A stretch of DNA of 56,487 nucleotides from Candidatus Hikarchaeia archaeon HikBin5 (lineage in GTDB: Archaea; Halobacteriota; Halobacteria; Halobacteriales; Hikarchaeaceae), in the NCBI GenBank assembly GCA_009889625.1, contig WTZU01000002.1, forward strand, positions 76,472 through 132,958, given 5' to 3'. Below, piece by piece: positions 18,693 through 27,574 of the stretch; the first letter of the stretch is position 1; every line of letters begins with the position of its first letter. The position numbers and the translations under genes were made by a program. The notes beneath the pieces were generated by a model. The model did not search any database and was not told where the DNA came from. It saw only the letters and a program-made list of their open reading frames with translations.

Positions 18693-19576
18693 AAACCAAT
18701 TCTTGGTCTAAATGGTTTTTGAGTAGGAGAATTAAAAGATTTATTTCGTTTGAAAAGTTCACCATAAATGATTCCAATTAACAATCCCGTCATATGTGCC
18801 AATTGAGCTACACCACCAGCTCCAATTCCACCAACAGAAATTAGAAATACAGAGATGATAGCAAAACCTATTGTCAATAGCCAAAGGGGCAAAGGTAAGA
18901 AGAAATAAAGATATACTTTGAGATGGGGATTGAGTACGGTGAGGAACCCCATAACTGCCATGATAGCACCACTAGCTCCAAGAACAAATGCAGGAGATAG
19001 GGTCAGAATTCCTGCACCAATTTGAGATAATGCAGCGAAGATACCAGCGAACATAAACAAATTGAAGAATCGTTTTGTACCCAAATATCGTTCTACACTG
19101 GGTCCAAAAAAGTATAATGCAATGCTATTCACAATGATGTGCCCAAAGGAGAAAGGAGAATGTGCAAATATAGAAAAAATCCAAGTCCAAACATATTCGG
19201 GATGATATGTAGAAACAGTGAAGATGAGATTGTGTGTTTTCATGCCAAAGATCACAATTACGAGCCATTGCAAAATCAATGTGATCCACATCAGGGCCAA
19301 GAATAAATATGTCAGATTGCCGCGGAAGAAGGGGATTGTAGTTTCAAATAGCTTCGATGAATAATTGAAAAGATAGCTCAATGGTTTTGAAATGCCACGA
19401 AGATCTGAGGAATGAGAGATATCTTGATAAGAAATCATACGAGGATCGTTCCAATTTTTAAGTCCATCACAATTGTGGTTTTCGGGGAGGCGGTGGAGGC
19501 TGCAAAAAACACCGCCGCAATGTTGGCAAGAAAACGGCATGGGATCGTTTTGACCGCATGCTTGACAAATTGCCAT
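18689..19576 (-). CDS. Rhomboid-family intramembrane serine protease with AN1-type zinc finger
   Basis: The N terminus (about 4-40) is an AN1-like zinc finger: CQAC, FSCQHC and FCSLHRLPENHNC give the expected Cys/His ladder. It is followed by a membrane domain with about six helices. Rhomboid residues are present: HIIVNSIALYFFG, catalytic Ser in GASGAI and catalytic His in AHMTGL. Rhomboids cleave transmembrane segments inside the membrane. The fusion to an AN1 finger, often linked to ubiquitin-like or proteasome adaptors, is a combination I know from haloarchaea. The substrate is unknown. A minus-strand TATA-like CATTTTACAC lies about 27 bases upstream. Confidence 0.9.
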   Translation of the reverse strand: MAICQACGQNDPMPFSCQHCGGVFCSLHRLPENHNCDGLKNWNDPRMISYQDISHSSDLRGISKPLSYLFNYSSKLFETTIPFFRGNLTYLFLALMWITLILQWLVIVIFGMKTHNLIFTVSTYHPEYVWTWIFSIFAHSPFSFGHIIVNSIALYFFGPSVERYLGTKRFFNLFMFAGIFAALSQIGAGILTLSPAFVLGASGAIMAVMGFLTVLNPHLKVYLYFFLPLPLWLLTIGFAIISVFLISVGGIGAGGVAQLAHMTGLLIGIIYGELFKRNKSFNSPTQKPFRPRIGF

Positions 19577-19650
19577 AAACGAGGTTGGAGTCTAAGTGTA
19601 AAATGAGTTTGGTTTAGAGCAGAAGTGAGAATCGGACTTTGTCTAAACGG

Positions 19651-20298
19651 TTATAAACGATCTATGTCAACGTCTTCATTGGAGGCATCAGATGTCATTT
19701 CAGTAGGAGATAATTTTCCAAAAACGCCAACTGTTCCTACTTGTCGGCCTTCGGGAGTTCCACTTTTAACGACTTTAATAGCAGATTCGGGGACCTCAAT
19801 GAGTTGTGTTTTTCCATTTATTGTTCTCTGCAAGATCACAGTTCCACCAGGATCATTTCTAGTTTTAAAATTCACCACAGCTGTGAAGAGAGACCAAAGG
19901 ATGACAGCAGATCCTAAAAAATAGATGATAACAACAAAAAGAGTAATGTGGTTTGCTGTTGCGCCTATCCACTTATACGGATATGCATACCAGAAGAGTA
20001 GGATGCCAAAAGTTGAGATGCTAGCTCCAACTATGGCAGATGCACGTTGGTAGTCTGTTGCGGGCAATACGGCAAAAACACCTAGCAAAAATATAGGGAA
20101 TCCTAGTCCTGCCAATAATCCAGATACCCTACGTATAACGAAATAACCAAATTCTAAGTTTACTAGAATATTAGTAGTACTGAATATAATTCCAGCAATA
20201 ACTAGAATGCCGCCAGTTGCGAAAAGTGCAGTTCCTGTGTAAAGATTCTTTCTACTTTTTTTACCGGTGAGGTCGTACGCTTTGGCGAGACTAGTCAT
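19651..20298 (-). CDS. Conserved multi-helix membrane protein, haloarchaeal type
   Basis: This is a 215-residue protein of unknown function. The open frame extends far upstream, but homologs I recall start MTSLxxxYD, so I chose the ATG at 20298 (MTSLAKAYDLTGKKSRK). A basic N-terminal stretch is followed by about five hydrophobic helices, then a cytosolic tail ending in acidic residues. It resembles a haloarchaeal membrane family that I recall as DUF7139 (number from memory). It stands alone, divergent from the gene at 20464. CTTTTGTTATC about 29 bases upstream could be its TATA box. Confidence 0.78.
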   Translation of the reverse strand: MTSLAKAYDLTGKKSRKNLYTGTALFATGGILVIAGIIFSTTNILVNLEFGYFVIRRVSGLLAGLGFPIFLLGVFAVLPATDYQRASAIVGASISTFGILLFWYAYPYKWIGATANHITLFVVIIYFLGSAVILWSLFTAVVNFKTRNDPGGTVILQRTINGKTQLIEVPESAIKVVKSGTPEGRQVGTVGVFGKLSPTEMTSDASNEDVDIDRL

Positions 20299-20431
20299 AA
20301 TGTGTTTTGTTCGGCCCCAGATAACAAAAGTGTAGTGTAGGAAAGTGTAGTGTGAGAAGGGAAGAATAAAAGAAGAATATAATTTTTGGTATGGTTTCCT
20401 AAGTGAGCAAACACCGAAATGAGTCTCGAAG

Positions 20432-20440
20432 AATTTAATG
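20432..20440 (+). promoter_or_regulatory. TATA box deciding the start at 20464
   Basis: AATTTAATG is centred about 28 bases upstream of the ATG at 20464, as expected for a leaderless transcript. This argues against the upstream in-frame ATG at 20419, which lies before this box. Confidence 0.45.
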
Positions 20441-20463
20441 GTTTTGCGAAGAATTGTAGTTGC

Positions 20464-20769
20464 ATGGCTAAGGATAAAACTAAAAATGAGGGAGGCGAAA
20501 AATCGAATCCTATCGATATAGAGCTCGACGTTGATGGAACCGTGGAGGGGGCCCCTATTGAAAGGATTGCGTCTAGATTGACATGGCCGCAAGAGAAAAG
20601 TGAAATTATCCGAAAAGAGGGAGGAGAATTCATTAGGACTCCAGATGGGGCAAAAAAATTAGAAGACCTATTAGGAGAAGTGGACACGACATATTTCGCT
20701 AAACGGCAAATGTTTGTAGAAGTTATTGAAAATAAAATAGGGAAAGGGGTAGTTTCTATTTCGGAATAG
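20464..20769 (+). CDS. Small conserved protein, haloarchaeal type
   Basis: This is a 101-residue soluble protein of unknown function. The core IASRLTWPQEKSEI, then IRTPDGAKKLEDLLGEVD and TYFAKRQMFVEVI, matches a short haloarchaeal family that I recall as DUF5789 (number from memory). It has no Cys and no membrane segment. The upstream ATG at 20419 would add 15 unconserved residues; the TATA position and the homologs both favour 20464. Confidence 0.75.
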   Translation: MAKDKTKNEGGEKSNPIDIELDVDGTVEGAPIERIASRLTWPQEKSEIIRKEGGEFIRTPDGAKKLEDLLGEVDTTYFAKRQMFVEVIENKIGKGVVSISE

Positions 20770-20883
20770 GATAGATAATAGATCAGCCGGAATTTTAGAA
20801 TTGCGATATTCTGGAAATTGCACAGGATAATGTTAACGTTGGAAACAGTAACACCTTTTTGTCTGCTTGAATATCAGATTGTC

Positions 20884-21417
20884 ATGGTAAATCTATGGAA
20901 AGACTTAGATGTTGGGGAAAATCCACCTGAAGAGATATATGCAATAGTAGAATGTGTCAAAGGGGACAGAAATAAATATGAATATGAAAAGGATTCCTCG
21001 GCTATTTTTCTTGATCGGGTGCTGCATTCGAATGTGCATTACCCGGGAGATTATGGATTTATTCCGAGGACTTGGTATGATGATGAAGATCCACTAGATG
21101 TTTTGGTATTGGTTGAAGATTCCACATTCCCAGGGTGTGTTGTTAGTGTGCGCCCGGTGGCATTAATGGAGATGGATGATAGTGGCGAGAGAGATGACAA
21201 AATAATAGCAGTTCCAACTGGAGATCCTCGATTTGAACATATAGAAAGTATAGATGACATACCTAAACAGATACAAAATGAAATAGATGAATTCTTTAAA
21301 ACGTATAAAAATCTTGAACAAGGGAAGAATGTCGATGTGATAGGGTGGAAGAATAGAGAAGCTGCTATTGAAGCTATTGAAAGAGGGATGAAATTATACA
21401 CAGAAAAGTTTAGTTGA
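20884..21417 (+). CDS. ppa: Inorganic pyrophosphatase, family I
   Basis: It hydrolyses pyrophosphate to two phosphates, pulling biosynthetic reactions forward. The 177-residue protein contains the family signature region: HYPGDYGFIPRTW, DEDPLDVLVLVE (the metal-binding DxDPxD motif) and KIIAVPTGDPRF. The open frame begins at 20818, but the ATG at 20884 (MVNLWKDLDVGENPP) is the conserved start. It is a soluble hexameric enzyme in related organisms. Confidence 0.96.
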   Translation: MVNLWKDLDVGENPPEEIYAIVECVKGDRNKYEYEKDSSAIFLDRVLHSNVHYPGDYGFIPRTWYDDEDPLDVLVLVEDSTFPGCVVSVRPVALMEMDDSGERDDKIIAVPTGDPRFEHIESIDDIPKQIQNEIDEFFKTYKNLEQGKNVDVIGWKNREAAIEAIERGMKLYTEKFS

Positions 21418-21472
21418 AAGAGTAGAGTTTTTCAAAGTTGGGACATACCTATATAGACGAGGACATTGGATT

Positions 21473-22816
21473 ATGGGATTATTTGATCGCCTGAATAAAA
21501 GAAAGGGACCGAGGGTTGCATTTATTGGGATTGACGGAGTCCCATACTCACTTATAACAGAAAATCCAGATACTTTCAAGAATATAACAGAGATGTCAAA
21601 GAATGGATCTTCAGGGGAGATTAATAGCATAGTCCCTCCAGAATCAAGTGCTTGTTGGCCTAGTATCACAACGGGGAAGAATCCAGGTTCTACGGGAGTG
21701 TATGGGTTCCAGGAAAGAAAAATGGGAAGTTATGAGACATACATTCCAATGGGAAATGATGTTAAAGGTAAACGTTTGTGGGAATGGGTTACAGAAAGTG
21801 GGAGGAATGCAACTGTGGTGAATGTCCCTGTAACTTACCCTCCAATGAAGGAGATACAAAGGATGGTATCTGGTTTTTTATCCACTTCGGTAGAAGATGC
21901 GGCTAGTCCACAAGAATTAAGAGAATATTTGATATCTACAGAGTACAGGATTGATGTTGATTCCAAATTAGGTCATTACGATGATAAATCAGCATTTTTA
22001 GAAGACGCAAAAGCCACACTTAAGAAGCGTTTTGAAGCGTTCGAATACCTCATTAAGAAAAATGACTGGGACTTGTTTTTTGGAGTATTTATGACGACAG
22101 ACAGGGTGAATCATTTTCTATATAGTGATTATCAACAGAAGGGAGCATATTTTGAAGAATTTCTCGAATTTTATGAGATATTAGATGAGTACATAGGTTG
22201 TTTGAAAGAAATATTGCCAGAGGACGTGACCATGATAATAGCTTCAGACCATGGATTTACTGAATTGAAGTATGAATTCCATGCAAATGAATGGCTTCGG
22301 GAGATAGGTTGGTTGGAATACAAAAAAGATAGGAAAAATAGTCTAGAAGACGTGGGTGCAAAATCCAAGGCATATTCACTGATACCGGGTAGATTTTACA
22401 TAAATTTGGAAGGGAGAGAGCCTGATGGAAAAATCAAACATGGCGAATACGTACAAGTTCGAGAGGAATTGAAAGAGATGCTACTAAGAATAGAAAGCCC
22501 AGAAGGAGAAAGGGTCATGAAAAATGTTGAAATTAAAGAAGATATCTTTCAAGGTGATCAAATTCAAATTGCACCAGATTTAGTTGCACTTCCAAACGAT
22601 GGGTATGACTTAAAGGCGGGCTTTAATGAAAATGGCAAGGTATTTTCAAAGGGGCCTAGAACTGGAATGCATACATTTGAAAACGCTTCGTTGGTTATTG
22701 ATAGGCCAGGGGCCGATATAGAAGGATCCAACTTATATAGCATAGCGCCAACGATTTTGAATTTAATGGAAATAGAATATGATGCAAATGCATTTGATGG
22801 GGAAAGTTTAATCTAG
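21473..22816 (+). CDS. Alkaline phosphatase superfamily enzyme (type I phosphodiesterase/pyrophosphatase-like)
   Basis: This 447-residue two-metal hydrolase has the AlkP fold. Metal and nucleophile motifs in order: FIGIDGVPYS (Asp20), SSACWPSITTGKNPG containing the Ser/Thr nucleophile, TTDRVNHFLY, ASDHGF and GMHTFENAS. It acts on phosphate mono- or diesters, with nucleotides, phosphonates or lipid-linked sugars as possible substrates. There is no signal peptide, so it is probably cytosolic. Neighbours give no pathway. A TATATA-containing stretch lies just upstream. Confidence 0.85.
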   Translation: MGLFDRLNKRKGPRVAFIGIDGVPYSLITENPDTFKNITEMSKNGSSGEINSIVPPESSACWPSITTGKNPGSTGVYGFQERKMGSYETYIPMGNDVKGKRLWEWVTESGRNATVVNVPVTYPPMKEIQRMVSGFLSTSVEDAASPQELREYLISTEYRIDVDSKLGHYDDKSAFLEDAKATLKKRFEAFEYLIKKNDWDLFFGVFMTTDRVNHFLYSDYQQKGAYFEEFLEFYEILDEYIGCLKEILPEDVTMIIASDHGFTELKYEFHANEWLREIGWLEYKKDRKNSLEDVGAKSKAYSLIPGRFYINLEGREPDGKIKHGEYVQVREELKEMLLRIESPEGERVMKNVEIKEDIFQGDQIQIAPDLVALPNDGYDLKAGFNENGKVFSKGPRTGMHTFENASLVIDRPGADIEGSNLYSIAPTILNLMEIEYDANAFDGESLI

Positions 22817-22891
22817 TGTGGCAGAAATGAAACTGATAAGTAAGCTGATTATAAACTCCTTACAACAGAGAGGAGTGGAAAGATATCCCAC

Positions 22892-24067
22892 ATGATTGAA
22901 GAAATTTTTATAAATTTAGTGACGTCGGTGATTGAAAATATAATTTCTATCGGAAGCGGTATAGAGAAAATAACAGGATGGGTGGCGTTGGCTTCCGTAA
23001 TAGTAATAGGGGCAATAGTGGTTCTTCTGGTGAGCAGATATGCAAAAAGGCGCCCTAGTGGCAAGGCTTTGAAAAAGAAATTAAAAGGATTGGAAAGAAT
23101 TGTTATACTGACTCATGCCAATCCAGATCCTGATGCTATGGCTTCTGCAATAGGGATAGCACATATAGCAGAATCAATAGGGGTATCTTCAACGATACAA
23201 TATCCAGGGGAGATAAGGCATCAAGAGAACAGAGCATTTAAAACAGTGTTGGGAAGTAAAATGGAAAAAATAGAATCCGATGAAGACTTAGCAGGAGGAG
23301 CTATTTTCCTAGTAGATCACAATATTGCAAGAGGATTTAAGGGGGCAGAAAAACTGATACCTTATGCGGTGATAGACCATCATGAAGGTGAAGGGAGAGG
23401 TGTGGGGTTTACAGACATTCGATCAGATTATGGGTCTTGTTCAGCAATTGTTGCAGAGTATTTCTCAGATCTAGGAGCGGTTGCTGGCAAGATACCACAT
23501 CCTAGGAAAAACCAAGTTAATCTCCCTAACAATATTGCTACGGGCTTATTATTTGGTATTTTAACAGATACAAAAAATTTCACCAAGGGTGCGTCTAAAA
23601 ATGATTTTGCCGCAAGTGCGTATCTTTATCAGGGAATTGATGAAGATAGCCTAGATAGAATAGCGAATCCAGAGGTTGATGCAGAGGTACTTGATATTAT
23701 TGCATCTTCTATTTTAAAACGAGAAGCTAGAGGTCCATTTGTAATAAGTAATGTGGGAGAGATATCTAATGTCGATGCCCTCTCCCAAGCAGCTGATGAT
23801 TTATTAGGACTAGAAGGAACCACAGCTGTTGTCGTATACGCACAGAGGGGTGCTGTGACATATATTAAAGGAAGATCGAGAGATGACAGAGTACATATGG
23901 GAGATACATTGCAGGCTGCGCTTGCAGAGATACCAGAAGCAAGTGCGGGCGGAAAACCACAGGCAGGTGCCGGTCAAATAAATGCAAATACGAAAAAGCA
24001 AAATCGAGAATATTGTAAGGAACTCCCAGAACTTTTGTTCACTGCGATGAGTGGGGAAGTACAATAG
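22892..24067 (+). CDS. Membrane-anchored DHH-family phosphoesterase
   Basis: The 391-residue protein starts with a short amphipathic segment and one transmembrane helix (about 30-48), then a cytosolic DHH/DHHA1 domain. Metal motifs: THANPDPDAMASA, FLVDHN, VIDHHEGEG and GILTDTKNFT. DHH enzymes of this layout hydrolyse small oligonucleotides or cyclic dinucleotides such as c-di-AMP; RecJ-like nucleases share the core. The membrane anchor suits a nucleotide-signalling role more than DNA repair, which is inference. Confidence 0.85.
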   Translation: MIEEIFINLVTSVIENIISIGSGIEKITGWVALASVIVIGAIVVLLVSRYAKRRPSGKALKKKLKGLERIVILTHANPDPDAMASAIGIAHIAESIGVSSTIQYPGEIRHQENRAFKTVLGSKMEKIESDEDLAGGAIFLVDHNIARGFKGAEKLIPYAVIDHHEGEGRGVGFTDIRSDYGSCSAIVAEYFSDLGAVAGKIPHPRKNQVNLPNNIATGLLFGILTDTKNFTKGASKNDFAASAYLYQGIDEDSLDRIANPEVDAEVLDIIASSILKREARGPFVISNVGEISNVDALSQAADDLLGLEGTTAVVVYAQRGAVTYIKGRSRDDRVHMGDTLQAALAEIPEASAGGKPQAGAGQINANTKKQNREYCKELPELLFTAMSGEVQ

Positions 24068-24113
24068 TAAGTCGAGTAATTTTTGTCGAATGGGCCTAAA
24101 TTGAGAGCAATTT

Positions 24114-25211
24114 ATGGACTATGTTCCTGGTGAGATAACTACACTTCATAAGCTGACTGAGAGAAATCCAGACTGCTCTGTAGAGGATGTAACATTGGTG
24201 GTTCCAATGACAGAGAGGGACTTGTATTTGGATGCAACTAAATGGACCTTTTCGGAAATAGAAAGAATCGGACCAGGAAAAGTGATCGTGCCGTTGCGGT
24301 GTGGTGAAAAGGAAGTGGAAAGAGTGTATAAATGGTTGAAAAAATTCGACTTGGATTTAGAAGTACTCTGGTGTAATGGGGAACAAATGGAGGAATTTTT
24401 GGATGACAAAGGGACAAATAGAGGAAATGGAAAGGGAGATGATATTTGGCTTGCACTTGGTTTGGCAAGTGAATATGGAGAGTTCATAATATGTCATGAT
24501 GTGGATAGAAAATCATATGTTGGAGAAGATATTTTCAGATTATTATTTCCATTAGTCAGAGGCCACAGATTTGTAAAAGGATACTATGCTAGAGTGGAAA
24601 GCGATAGAATGTATGGCCGCTTGTGTAGATTATTTTACTCTCCGTTAGTCAGAGCCCTCAGAGAGGTTCAAGATCATTCAGTTTTGACATATTTGGATGC
24701 ATTCAAATATGGGTTAGCGGGAGAATTTGGGATTAGATCGGAATATGCCAAGAAGATTAGAATAGAACCGGGTTTTGGTCTTGAAGTGGGACTTCTAGGA
24801 GAGGCATTTAATTTTGCGGGTTTTGAAGCTACCGCACAAGTTGATCTTGGAGTATACGAACACTTTCATCGGGGGGTGAACGGCCCGAATGGGTTGGTTG
24901 AAATGAGTCGAGAAGTAGGAGGAGCTTTATTCGGGATATTGCACAGAGAAGGGGTAGAAGTGAAATATGATGTGGTACGTAGAGAATATGAATCTATGGC
25001 AAATAAATTCATTCGAGAATATGAATTAGATGCATTGTATAATGATCTTACATACGACATTCAAGAGGAGCTTGAGCAAATTGGAGAGTATGCCAAGAGC
25101 ATTCAAAGTTCGGGGGAGGATACAAGAATAAAATCGTGGGATGAGCTTGGTATCCGGGGAGAGGATGTAGAGGATGTCTGTGTGGAAGATATGGATTTAA
25201 TTATAAATTAA
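24114..25211 (+). CDS. GT81-like glycosyltransferase, possible glucosyl-3-phosphoglycerate synthase
   Basis: The 365-residue GT-A fold enzyme resembles GpgS/MpgS, which join a nucleotide sugar to 3-phosphoglycerate in the first step to glucosyl- or mannosylglycerate, a compatible solute. Supporting blocks: VTLVVPMTERD at the nucleotide site, NGKGDDIWLALGLA, the metal-binding HDVDRKSY in place of DxD, and GEFGIRSEYAKKI..EPGFGLEVGLL. No GpgP-type phosphatase is next to it. Sugar donor and acceptor are not certain; haloarchaea carry homologs often annotated only as glycosyltransferase. It ends 12 bases before the next gene. Confidence 0.68.
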   Translation: MDYVPGEITTLHKLTERNPDCSVEDVTLVVPMTERDLYLDATKWTFSEIERIGPGKVIVPLRCGEKEVERVYKWLKKFDLDLEVLWCNGEQMEEFLDDKGTNRGNGKGDDIWLALGLASEYGEFIICHDVDRKSYVGEDIFRLLFPLVRGHRFVKGYYARVESDRMYGRLCRLFYSPLVRALREVQDHSVLTYLDAFKYGLAGEFGIRSEYAKKIRIEPGFGLEVGLLGEAFNFAGFEATAQVDLGVYEHFHRGVNGPNGLVEMSREVGGALFGILHREGVEVKYDVVRREYESMANKFIREYELDALYNDLTYDIQEELEQIGEYAKSIQSSGEDTRIKSWDELGIRGEDVEDVCVEDMDLIIN

Positions 25212-25223
25212 AAGGGTTAGAAA

Positions 25224-25703
25224 ATGGATCCAACACTAGATCAACTTGCAGGGGCAGTGGATTTGTTCGGTGGGTTGACCAGAGAGGAACTAATACAAGG
25301 GTTTGAAGATATTAGTGCCAGAAAAGGAGATATATTACATACAGAAAGGCTAAATATGCAGATTGATGAGGCAATTGAAAAATATTATCTTGTAGAAATT
25401 GAAGAGCAAGAATTACTTGTTGTGGGACCAGCTGCCCTACCAGATCTTCCAGATGGCGGAGAAGACTTACCTCATCTGATTAGGGTAGATAAAAGAGAGA
25501 TCGATAAGATGCGAATTGGAAGGGATGTTAAGGACAAAATAAGCAGAGAAATTGAGAAGGAAATTCACAAGATGGACAAGGGGGAAGTGGAGCAATTATT
25601 GGATGTGTGCTATGATCTAGAGATGTGGAATGAAATTGATGTAGAGGATGTTCGTTGTGAATTGGAAGAGGTCTTAGATAATATGAGAAAGAAGAAAGAA
25701 TAG
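25224..25703 (+). CDS. Conserved acidic protein, haloarchaeal type
   Basis: This is a 159-residue soluble protein of unknown function, rich in Glu/Asp/Lys. The start DPTLDQLAGAVDLFGGLT, a middle VVGPAALPDLPDGGEDLPH and a helical C terminus LLDVCYDLEMW match a haloarchaeal family that I recall as DUF7109 (number from memory). In haloarchaea it also precedes a Nudix hydrolase, as here (9-base gap), so a shared transcript with both neighbours is likely. Confidence 0.76.
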   Translation: MDPTLDQLAGAVDLFGGLTREELIQGFEDISARKGDILHTERLNMQIDEAIEKYYLVEIEEQELLVVGPAALPDLPDGGEDLPHLIRVDKREIDKMRIGRDVKDKISREIEKEIHKMDKGEVEQLLDVCYDLEMWNEIDVEDVRCELEEVLDNMRKKKE

Positions 25704-25712
25704 TTTAGAGAT

Positions 25713-26264
25713 ATGAATTTCGAGGGGATAAATCAACGAGGATCGAAGAAAATGTATGTAGAGGGAAATTCAAGAGCAGCAGTTATTGTTCCATTGATTT
25801 TGGGGGAGGATGGAGAAGAGATATTGTTTACAAAGAGGACTACTTGGCTCGATGAACATGCGGGCCAGATGAGTTTCCCAGGAGGGAGATATGAACAAGA
25901 AGACAAGGTATTGAAAAGGACTGCGATTCGAGAGGCAATGGAAGAGATAGGTATAGAATTTAACGAGATGAAATTCATTGGCGAACTAGATGAATGTAGC
26001 ACAATTACGAAATATACAATAACGCCGTTTATCGTGGAGATACCCGATAGGAGTTATACTAGAAATAAAAAAGAAGTTGCAAAGATCATGAGGTATTCTG
26101 TTGAGGATTTGACTTCGGTGAGTAACTTCGAATGGAAAGAACACACAAATAGTAATGAAACTATATTATTACCATATTTTTATATGGAGGATGAAGTAAT
26201 ATGGGGGGCAACTGCACGTATATTGGTTCAATTGTTGGAAACGACAACGGGGTGGAGAAGCTAG
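25713..26264 (+). CDS. Nudix hydrolase, CoA-pyrophosphatase type
   Basis: The 183-residue protein has the Nudix box GGRYEQEDKVLKRTAIREAM followed by EEIGI. It is preceded by FTKRTTWLDEHAGQMSFPGG, the extra motif of the CoA/acyl-CoA pyrophosphatase subfamily (NudL/PCD1). It probably cleaves CoA derivatives to phosphopantetheine and 3',5'-ADP. It lies at the end of a run of plus-strand genes and overlaps the convergent MFS gene by 4 bases. Confidence 0.86.
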   Translation: MNFEGINQRGSKKMYVEGNSRAAVIVPLILGEDGEEILFTKRTTWLDEHAGQMSFPGGRYEQEDKVLKRTAIREAMEEIGIEFNEMKFIGELDECSTITKYTITPFIVEIPDRSYTRNKKEVAKIMRYSVEDLTSVSNFEWKEHTNSNETILLPYFYMEDEVIWGATARILVQLLETTTGWRS

Positions 26265-27478
26265 ATGTTTGAACGATTAATGGAAAATAAGATTCCAGAT
26301 CCCAAGAGTAATGCGACTATGAGCCCGATGAATGCCACTCCATAACTACCAGAATATACCGCGACTATACCGACATAAGTGGATCCGAAGCTACCAACCC
26401 CAGTATAGATTGTTTTGAGTGCACCGAAATCCCCTCCTACAGTATTTTCTGGGAAGAGTTCAAAAAGATAAGATTGCATTACAGGAGGAAATGCCCAAGT
26501 GCCAAGTGCATAGACAATGATTCCAAGGATGACCGATGCAGGGGAAGTTGAAAGAAGAACTATGACTAGACCTATCGCCCCAATGAAGAGTGCTGCCATT
26601 GTGACATACATTCTTGAAAACCTATCCCCTATGAATCCACCAATCAATGTAGAAGGCACCCCAACGAGGAATAGTGTTGCAAATCCCATGCTTGTGAGAG
26701 TAGTGGAAAAATCACGTTCGAGTAGCAAGAAAGTGGGAAGAAAAGATGAAAATGCTTGAGTAGGTAAAGCAAAGAAAATATAAGCGAGCAGAATTAATCT
26801 AACTTTTTTATCACGGAATACACGGGAACTAGTACTTCCAAGATCTATGCGGACTCTGTTAAATTTATAAGGTTCTTTACTCCATTTATGTAATAGAAAG
26901 ATTACACACGATAATAAGAATATAACGGGGAAAAATGCCTCCCTCCAAAAAGGCCCTCCAAGAATTGCCAACCCTCCGAGGGCAACCCCTCCGAAAAGGG
27001 CTGCAATGGCACTTCCGGTTCTCCCAGAAGCGACTTGAATTCCGAATGCTTGGCCACGTTTTTTAGAATAAAAATCAGAAAGAAGAGCCCGTGTAGGGCA
27101 GAAATATCCTCCTGCGCCTATTCCAAGTAGAGCCCCTGCGGCTATGAATTGGAAATAGGATTTTGTCTGAGTCAAAAGAAGGAGTCCGAGAACCATCATG
27201 GAGAGACTTACTACTAAAACGGTTTTTCGAGATAGTTGATCGGAAAAAGTCCCTCCAGGATATTGGGCTAAAGAATAGAATAGCCAAACTACAGTTAGGG
27301 CAAATCCCGCTTTGTCAGGGGTCAGAGAGAGATCTATAGAAATGAGAGGGAGAAGGGCAGGAAGGAGGGACCTTCCAGACATTATCATAAGCCATCCAAA
27401 TGCTAATAAGAGAGAAATCCTACCAGCATATCCACGAAGTAAGAGCTCCTCAGAGGAGGCAGTATGATTTTTAGACAC
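26261..27478 (-). CDS. Major facilitator superfamily transporter
   Basis: This 405-residue protein has about 12 hydrophobic segments. Motif A is GTFSDQLSRKTVLV between TM2 and TM3, repeated in the second half as GGFIGDRFSRMYV. The substrate is unknown. It is only distantly related to the MFS protein at 4791 and is a single-gene unit transcribed away from the flavin reductase gene. Confidence 0.84.
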   Translation of the reverse strand: MSKNHTASSEELLLRGYAGRISLLLAFGWLMIMSGRSLLPALLPLISIDLSLTPDKAGFALTVVWLFYSLAQYPGGTFSDQLSRKTVLVVSLSMMVLGLLLLTQTKSYFQFIAAGALLGIGAGGYFCPTRALLSDFYSKKRGQAFGIQVASGRTGSAIAALFGGVALGGLAILGGPFWREAFFPVIFLLSCVIFLLHKWSKEPYKFNRVRIDLGSTSSRVFRDKKVRLILLAYIFFALPTQAFSSFLPTFLLLERDFSTTLTSMGFATLFLVGVPSTLIGGFIGDRFSRMYVTMAALFIGAIGLVIVLLSTSPASVILGIIVYALGTWAFPPVMQSYLFELFPENTVGGDFGALKTIYTGVGSFGSTYVGIVAVYSGSYGVAFIGLIVALLLGSGILFSINRSNI

Positions 27479-27543
27479 AGGTTAGGTTTAGAATCGACTT
27501 GGCTTTATGTTTACTAGATGAATGTTTGAAGAAGATAAGAGAA

Positions 27544-27551
27544 CATATAAT
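27544..27551 (+). promoter_or_regulatory. TATA box of the flavin reductase gene
   Basis: CATATAAT is centred about 27 bases upstream of the ATG at 27575. It overlaps a possible upstream GTG start region (27554), so the box argues for the ATG at 27575 and a leaderless mRNA. Confidence 0.55.
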
Positions 27552-27574
27552 CTGTGGAAAATAAGAGAAATAAC

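Noticed and set aside
20299-20592. N-terminal extension of the membrane protein gene at 19651
   Set aside because: The extra 98 residues are not protein-like, would run through the divergent gene at 20464, and homologs start at MTSL.
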